A stretch of DNA of 18,391 bases from Flavobacteriales bacterium (lineage in GTDB: Bacteria > Bacteroidota > Bacteroidia > Flavobacteriales_F > PHOS-HE28). A program made the translations under genes and the position numbers. Below the pieces are notes generated by a model, which worked only from the letters and a program-made list of their open reading frames with translations, searched no databases and had not been told where the DNA came from. Below, in pieces: positions 14,310 to 18,391 of this stretch (the stretch's first letter is position 1; every line of letters begins with the position of its first letter). The stretch is from positions 1 to 18,391 of the forward strand of contig JAGQVR010000024.1 in assembly GCA_020437875.1 (NCBI GenBank), in the 5' to 3' direction.

Positions 14310-17066
14310 TCACCGCACCACCGTCACGTGGCCGCGTATCTCGTACACGTCGCCCTTGATGGCATCGATGGCGTAAGCCCGATAGGCGTAAACGCCAAGC
14401 GGCACGTTCGATCCTCCGGCGGTGCCGTCCCAGCCCATCGAAGGGTCGGTGGTGGCGTAGAGGTCCCGGCCCCAACGGTCGTAGATCCGCAGGTCGTAGG
14501 TGTCCAGGTCGATCACGTTCGCGATCGGCAGGAAGTGATCATTGATCCCATCGCCGTTCGGGGTGAAGGCGGTCGGCACATAGTACACGTACTCCTGTGG
14601 TCGCAGGTGCGCCACGATGGTGTCCGGCCCGGCGATCACGGTGTTCAGCATCACCATGGAGCTGTCATCCGGTGTGTAGCCGTTCTGTGCCACCGTCCAA
14701 TACAGGAAGTCGTAGTAGAGCGGTGCCTTGATCCGGAACTCCACCTCGGTGTTCTGAGGCACGCTGGCCGTGGCCGGGAAGTCGGTGTACAGCACCCCGT
14801 CGAAGGTGATCTCGGCGCCTTCCACACGCGGATCCACATCCAACACCACCTCGTACCGGATCGGTTCCTCGAAGTGCGCCACCACGCTGTCCGCCGTCAG
14901 GAAGTCGATGTGCACCAATGAATCGGTGGTGCTCGGCAGTATGGTGTTCGTGCTGAAGACCTCCCAATGACTGAAGCGATAGCCCTCGTTCGGGATGGGC
15001 GCCAGGTTGGTATTGATGCCCCCGTAGTATTCTCCGCTGAAGGGGTAACTCTCAGGCTGCAGCGAGTTGATCACGATCTGGCCGCCCAGGGGTGGGTCCA
15101 CGTTGAAGACCACGTCATACGGACCTTCCAGGTCGTAGCAGTCCACCATGCCCTCTTCGAAGGCCACACACCGCTCCTCGATGAAGTCGCGCATCACCTG
15201 CACATTGGCCTCCCATTCGGCCACACTGCCACCCCAGCGCGCCACCTGCCCCGGCATCTCCGGTGCGATCAGCGCGACCAGGCTGTCCAGGAAGGGGATC
15301 ATGTGGTCGCAGCTGAACAAGGTGTTGCCCAGGTCGATGTAACGGTTCACGTAATAGTCGTGCACCATCTCGTTCTCCGCGATCAGCTTCTCCAGGATCA
15401 GTGTATGGCCCTGGCCACCCGGGTTGGGCAGTTCCTCCGCATCGCATGGATCCGCCGTCGGCGTCTGGTTCGGGATTCCGGTGAAGTTGGTGTAATGGCC
15501 GAACGTGGCGTCCATGTCCCAGAGGATGTAGCCCCACTTCTTGTGGTCGCCCTCCAGGTCCCGACCGCGCCACCAGCCGGTGTTCCAGTTCAACCAATCG
15601 GCACATACCGTGTAGCTGTTCAGGCAGAAGTAGTCGATCAGGCTCTTCCAGTTGAACTGTCCATCGACATAGGCGAAAGCCGTGGCATCGCCCATGTCGT
15701 TGCTCATGATGTAGTTCCGGAGGTCGTTCCAGTCGGTCTGCGCCTGGGCGCCGCCGTACTCGCTCCAGGTTCCACCCCAGGTCTTCAGCATCTGGATGTT
15801 GAACTCGTCCTGGTCGTAGTAATACCGTGTGTAATCGTGGTCATCCACCTTTTCACGCATGTCGTACACGCCCCAGTACTGGCCGTTCACATAGAGCACG
15901 GCCGGCTCGTAGCTGCGCTCGTCCAGGCGCAGGTCCCCCGTCTGGCTCAACGCCTGCACGTACGCATCGCGGATGTGCGCGGGCTGTCCCGGTCCGAAGT
16001 TGAAGTTGTCCCCGGCCGCGGCTTTGATGATCAACCGTTGGAATTTGTCACGGTCCTTGGTGCGGAAGATGGGGTAGTGGATGGCATCGTTGTAGCCCGT
16101 CTGGTCGCGTGCGATGTAGTCGAAGCCCCGCTGGTCATAGGCCCAGCTGTCCTGCCCGTGCTCGTTGAACTCGCCCACGGCCTCATCGCGCAACTGCCCA
16201 TCCTCCCCGAAGTACTCGAAGCTGCCGAACGGTTGGATGAAGCCGTTGCCGTCCAGGAGGTCATCCACCTGGTCACCAGCGATGCTCAGCACGGCCACGG
16301 TATGCGCGGCATTGATGAAGTAGGTGTTCGTTTCGGTGAAGCTGGGCTGTTCACCCGCACCTCCGAAGCAGGCCGCGCGGATCACCGTGGTGGCGTTCAC
16401 CGCGATGGGGCCCGCGTATGCGGTGGAAGTGGCCGTGGGCTCCGATCCGTTCGTGGTATAGCGGATGGTTGCACCCGCCGGACCGGTGATGGTGACGTTC
16501 TGTGCGCCGCCATAGAAGCCGGCAGCCGGCGTCAGCACCGGGCGTACGAGGTACTCCGGGGAGGCACCCGCGTTCGCGGCGTTCGGTGTGGGGTTGTTGA
16601 AGAGGCTCCAGGTGGCGGCGCCGTCCGTGGTGCGGCCCCGGCTGTGGCCGAGCTTGGTGCGCATCCCGGGGGTGAACTCGAAGTCGTCCACCGGGTCGCC
16701 CGCCGGGTTGCTCAGCCGCACGTGGTCGCTCTCGGCCTGGTTCAGGTTGAAGCTGGTGTGCACGAAGCCACCCACCGTCTCGTTCCGCTTGCTGCAGATG
16801 AAGACCTGCCGACCACCGGCCGGAATGACCATGCCTGCCGGAACCTGCCACTTCATGGGGTTGCCCGCCCGGTTGCTCAGCCACCAACCGCTGATGTCGA
16901 CCGCCGCCGCACCGGGGTTGTAAAGCTCGAACCAGTCCTCGTACTCGCCATAATTGTCCGCATAACCGTTCATGTTCGAGGCGCAGACCTCGTTCACCAC
17001 GACCTGGGCGTTCAAGGTCGCCGCTGTGGACAATAGGAGGAAGGAGCAAAGACTTCGTACACGCAT
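14310..17066 (-). CDS. Exported CotH-kinase family protein with lamin-tail domain and T9SS type B sorting domain
   Basis: A 918-residue exported protein with a signal peptide ending near residue 20 (LLSTAATLNAQ). A lamin-tail domain follows (VVVNEVCASN, DWFELYNPG, VDISGWWLSN; about 21-165). Next is a chitobiase C-terminal-like segment (ATIRYTTNGSEPTATSTAYAG; about 180-255). The CotH kinase domain (about 260-650) shows KFQRLIIKAAAGDNFN, RDAYVQALSQTGDLRLDERSY, LYVNGQYWGVYDMREKVDDH and WGYILWDMDATFGHY, with Asp517 and Asp519 in the likely metal-binding WDMD. Two B-repeat-like segments (YRFSHWEVFS and YDFLYWTVAQ) precede a type B sorting domain (VPTAFTPNGDGINDHF...YDRWG...GHVTVVR; about 830-918). 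CotH proteins are atypical secreted kinases known from spore coats; here the target would be at the cell surface or outside. Substrate is unknown. The ATG at 17064-17066 directly precedes the signal peptide. Confidence 0.9.
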   Translation of the reverse strand: MRVRSLCSFLLLSTAATLNAQVVVNEVCASNMNGYADNYGEYEDWFELYNPGAAAVDISGWWLSNRAGNPMKWQVPAGMVIPAGGRQVFICSKRNETVGGFVHTSFNLNQAESDHVRLSNPAGDPVDDFEFTPGMRTKLGHSRGRTTDGAATWSLFNNPTPNAANAGASPEYLVRPVLTPAAGFYGGAQNVTITGPAGATIRYTTNGSEPTATSTAYAGPIAVNATTVIRAACFGGAGEQPSFTETNTYFINAAHTVAVLSIAGDQVDDLLDGNGFIQPFGSFEYFGEDGQLRDEAVGEFNEHGQDSWAYDQRGFDYIARDQTGYNDAIHYPIFRTKDRDKFQRLIIKAAAGDNFNFGPGQPAHIRDAYVQALSQTGDLRLDERSYEPAVLYVNGQYWGVYDMREKVDDHDYTRYYYDQDEFNIQMLKTWGGTWSEYGGAQAQTDWNDLRNYIMSNDMGDATAFAYVDGQFNWKSLIDYFCLNSYTVCADWLNWNTGWWRGRDLEGDHKKWGYILWDMDATFGHYTNFTGIPNQTPTADPCDAEELPNPGGQGHTLILEKLIAENEMVHDYYVNRYIDLGNTLFSCDHMIPFLDSLVALIAPEMPGQVARWGGSVAEWEANVQVMRDFIEERCVAFEEGMVDCYDLEGPYDVVFNVDPPLGGQIVINSLQPESYPFSGEYYGGINTNLAPIPNEGYRFSHWEVFSTNTILPSTTDSLVHIDFLTADSVVAHFEEPIRYEVVLDVDPRVEGAEITFDGVLYTDFPATASVPQNTEVEFRIKAPLYYDFLYWTVAQNGYTPDDSSMVMLNTVIAGPDTIVAHLRPQEYVYYVPTAFTPNGDGINDHFLPIANVIDLDTYDLRIYDRWGRDLYATTDPSMGWDGTAGGSNVPLGVYAYRAYAIDAIKGDVYEIRGHVTVVR

Positions 17067-17238
17067 GCGTTCCAGGCAGGTTGAAAAGGCAAGTTATCGG
17101 TCTTGTCGTTCCAAGCGACCCGGAAGAGGGGGCACTCTTGGACCGGTAACCCGGTTCATCGTTCGGATGACGGACCCAACCCGCGCCGCGGTGCCTGCGT
17201 CATGACCGCCATCTCGGATCGACCGGTCACCGGAAATG

Positions 17239-17267
17239 CCGAACGGCGGCCATGGGCCGCCGTTCGG
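17239..17267 (-). terminator. Hairpin downstream of the S9 peptidase gene
   Basis: A perfect 13-base-pair stem, CCGAACGGCGGCC paired with GGCCGCCGTTCGG, around an ATG loop. It lies 20 bases beyond the stop of the minus-strand peptidase gene and about 170 bases before the CotH gene's start. Only a short T run (CATTTCC on the minus strand) follows. It probably ends the peptidase transcript and separates it from the CotH unit. Confidence 0.7.
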
Positions 17268-17287
17268 ACAAATACCGTCGTTCTGGA

Positions 17288-18391
17288 CTAGTGCTTCTCA
17301 GCCGGCTTGTAGCCGCTGCCGATGTGCTGGTCCAGGAACTTCTCCATGGCGTTGTAGAAGTCGAAGCGGTTCTCCTCGTTGTGGAAGCCGTGGCCTTCGT
17401 TGTCCTTCACCATGTATTCCACATCCACGCCCTGTGCCTTCAACGCGGCCACCATCTGGTCGCTCTCGGCCTTCACCACGCGCGGGTCGTTGGCACCCTG
17501 GGCGATGAAGAGCGGCGTCTTGATCTTGTCTGCATGGCGGGCCGGGGAAGCGGCGTCCAGGAGCAGGCTGTCCTTCACGGGGTCGCCCACCATTTCGTAC
17601 ATCATCTCCTGGAAGGGCAGCCAATAGGGTGGGATGGTGCGCTGGAAGGTGAAGAGGTCGCTAACGCCCACGTAGTCCACCGCTGCGGCGTAGAGGTCCG
17701 GGGTGAAGGTGATGCCCGCCAGGGTGGCGTAACCGCCGTAGCTGGCGCCGTAGATGGCCACGCGCTTCGGATCCACCTTGCCGCTCTTCGTCAGCCATTC
17801 CACACCGTCGGTGATGTCGTCCTGCATGGTCTTGCCCCATTGCTTGAAACTTGTGGTCCAGAACTCACGGCCGTAACCCGTGCTGCCACGGAAGTTCATC
17901 TGCAGCACCGCGAAGCCGCGGTTGGCCAGCAGTTGTACCTCGGGGTTGAAGCCCCACTGGTCGCGTGCCCAGGGGCCACCGTGCGGGTTCACCACCAGCG
18001 GCAGGTCCTTGGCTTCGCGGCCCACCGGAAGCGTCAGGTAACCGTGGATGGTGAGGCCGTCGCGGCTCTGGTAGGTGATGGGCTCCATGGCCGCCATCTG
18101 CGCCGGATCGATCCAGGGGCGCAACTTGGCAAGTTCCTTCAGTTCGTCGGTGGTGCTGTCATAGCTGTAGTAGATGCCCGGCTGGCGGTCGCTGCCGGCC
18201 CACACGAGGAATTTGGTCTCGCTATCGTCCTCGCCATAGATCCAGTACTCCAGCCCTTCGAACTTCGGGGCCAGCTTCTTGTACATGTCCTCGGTCTCCT
18301 TGTCCAGGAACATGCGCTCGCTCTTCGCGCCGGTCCAGGTGGCCATGGTGAGGACCTTCCGCTTCTTGCTGTAGTCCACGCCGCCCATGTC
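17288..18391 (-). CDS. S9 (prolyl oligopeptidase) family peptidase, N-terminus beyond the window
   Basis: The last 368 codons of a serine peptidase; the frame is open at the right edge, and the Met at 18386-18388 is probably internal. The visible part holds the end of the beta-propeller-like region (WTGAKSERMF, YGEDDSETKFLVWAGSDRQPG) and the full peptidase domain. That domain has VVNPHGGPWARDQWGFNPEVQLLANRG, NFRGSTGYGREFW, the nucleophile elbow YGASYGG (Ser codon 17741-17743), QGANDPRV (Asp codon 17486-17488) and EGHGFHNEENR (His codon 17390-17392), so the catalytic triad is complete. S9C-type enzymes of this kind cleave short peptides or release dipeptides and are often periplasmic in Bacteroidota; the signal peptide, if any, is out of view. 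No T9SS tail is present (ends KPAEKH). A hairpin follows the TAG stop. Confidence 0.92.
   Translation of the reverse strand, partial: DMGGVDYSKKRKVLTMATWTGAKSERMFLDKETEDMYKKLAPKFEGLEYWIYGEDDSETKFLVWAGSDRQPGIYYSYDSTTDELKELAKLRPWIDPAQMAAMEPITYQSRDGLTIHGYLTLPVGREAKDLPLVVNPHGGPWARDQWGFNPEVQLLANRGFAVLQMNFRGSTGYGREFWTTSFKQWGKTMQDDITDGVEWLTKSGKVDPKRVAIYGASYGGYATLAGITFTPDLYAAAVDYVGVSDLFTFQRTIPPYWLPFQEMMYEMVGDPVKDSLLLDAASPARHADKIKTPLFIAQGANDPRVVKAESDQMVAALKAQGVDVEYMVKDNEGHGFHNEENRFDFYNAMEKFLDQHIGSGYKPAEKH

Noticed and set aside
14967..17036. 689-codon plus-strand open frame opposite the CotH-kinase gene
   Set aside because: The translation is low-complexity Val/His/Arg-rich with no family motif; the minus strand encodes a complete multidomain protein over the same bases.
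17089..17096. TAACTTGC on the minus strand before the CotH gene as a -7 promoter box
   Set aside because: It matches only four of the six fixed positions of TAnnTTTG, so chance is a sufficient explanation.
1..18391. Mobile element, CRISPR array, tRNA/rRNA or defence system
   Set aside because: No transposase, integrase, short direct-repeat array, cloverleaf or nuclease-type gene was seen; codon and base use look uniform across the window.

Overview
The window looks like a GC-rich chromosome segment from a member of Bacteroidota, most likely Flavobacteriales. The evidence is the set of exported proteins ending in type IX secretion (T9SS) sorting domains of both the A kind (WPNPASDEVFVSL-like) and the B kind (VPTAFTPNGDGINDHF...YDRWG-like). 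A proline-rich TonB with the Bacteroidota-type N-terminal RNKDYGAY motif, -7-like boxes resembling TAnnTTTG, and the lack of clear Shine-Dalgarno sequences agree with this. No tRNA, rRNA, CRISPR array, transposase or phage gene was found, and no gap without a gene exceeds about 230 bases.

Layout from left to right: (1) minus strand, <1..1496, an exported GEVED-domain T9SS cargo protein cut by the left edge; (2) plus strand, 1666..3192 histidine ammonia-lyase (hutH), overlapping by one base a small alpha/beta hydrolase at 3192..3863; (3) minus strand, 3847..4710, a TonB energy transducer whose 3' end overlaps the hydrolase tail to tail; (4) plus strand, 4936..11010, a roughly 2,024-residue surface protein built from about 23 Ig-like, GGTWSG and PKD modules with a type B sorting domain; (5) plus strand, 11026..12441, a GlcD/D-lactate dehydrogenase-type FAD oxidase only 15 bases downstream; (6) a strong hairpin shared by converging genes; (7) minus strand, 12490..14211, an exported protein with two DUF4397 modules and a type A tail; (8) minus strand, 14310..17066, an exported CotH-kinase protein with lamin-tail, chitobiase-C-like and type B sorting domains; (9) a hairpin and then the C-terminal part of a prolyl-oligopeptidase family (S9) peptidase, 17288..>18391.

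Four of nine genes encode predicted T9SS cargo. With TonB they suggest a cell-envelope theme, mixed with amino-acid and hydroxyacid metabolism (HutH, GlcD-like oxidase) and peptide breakdown (S9 peptidase). The genes do not form one recognisable pathway, and I see no convincing new defence, mobile or biosynthetic system. The most distinctive parts are the internally repeated giant adhesin-like protein with its conserved cysteine pairs, and the T9SS-targeted CotH-kinase protein. All assignments come from reading the sequence; no database search was run.
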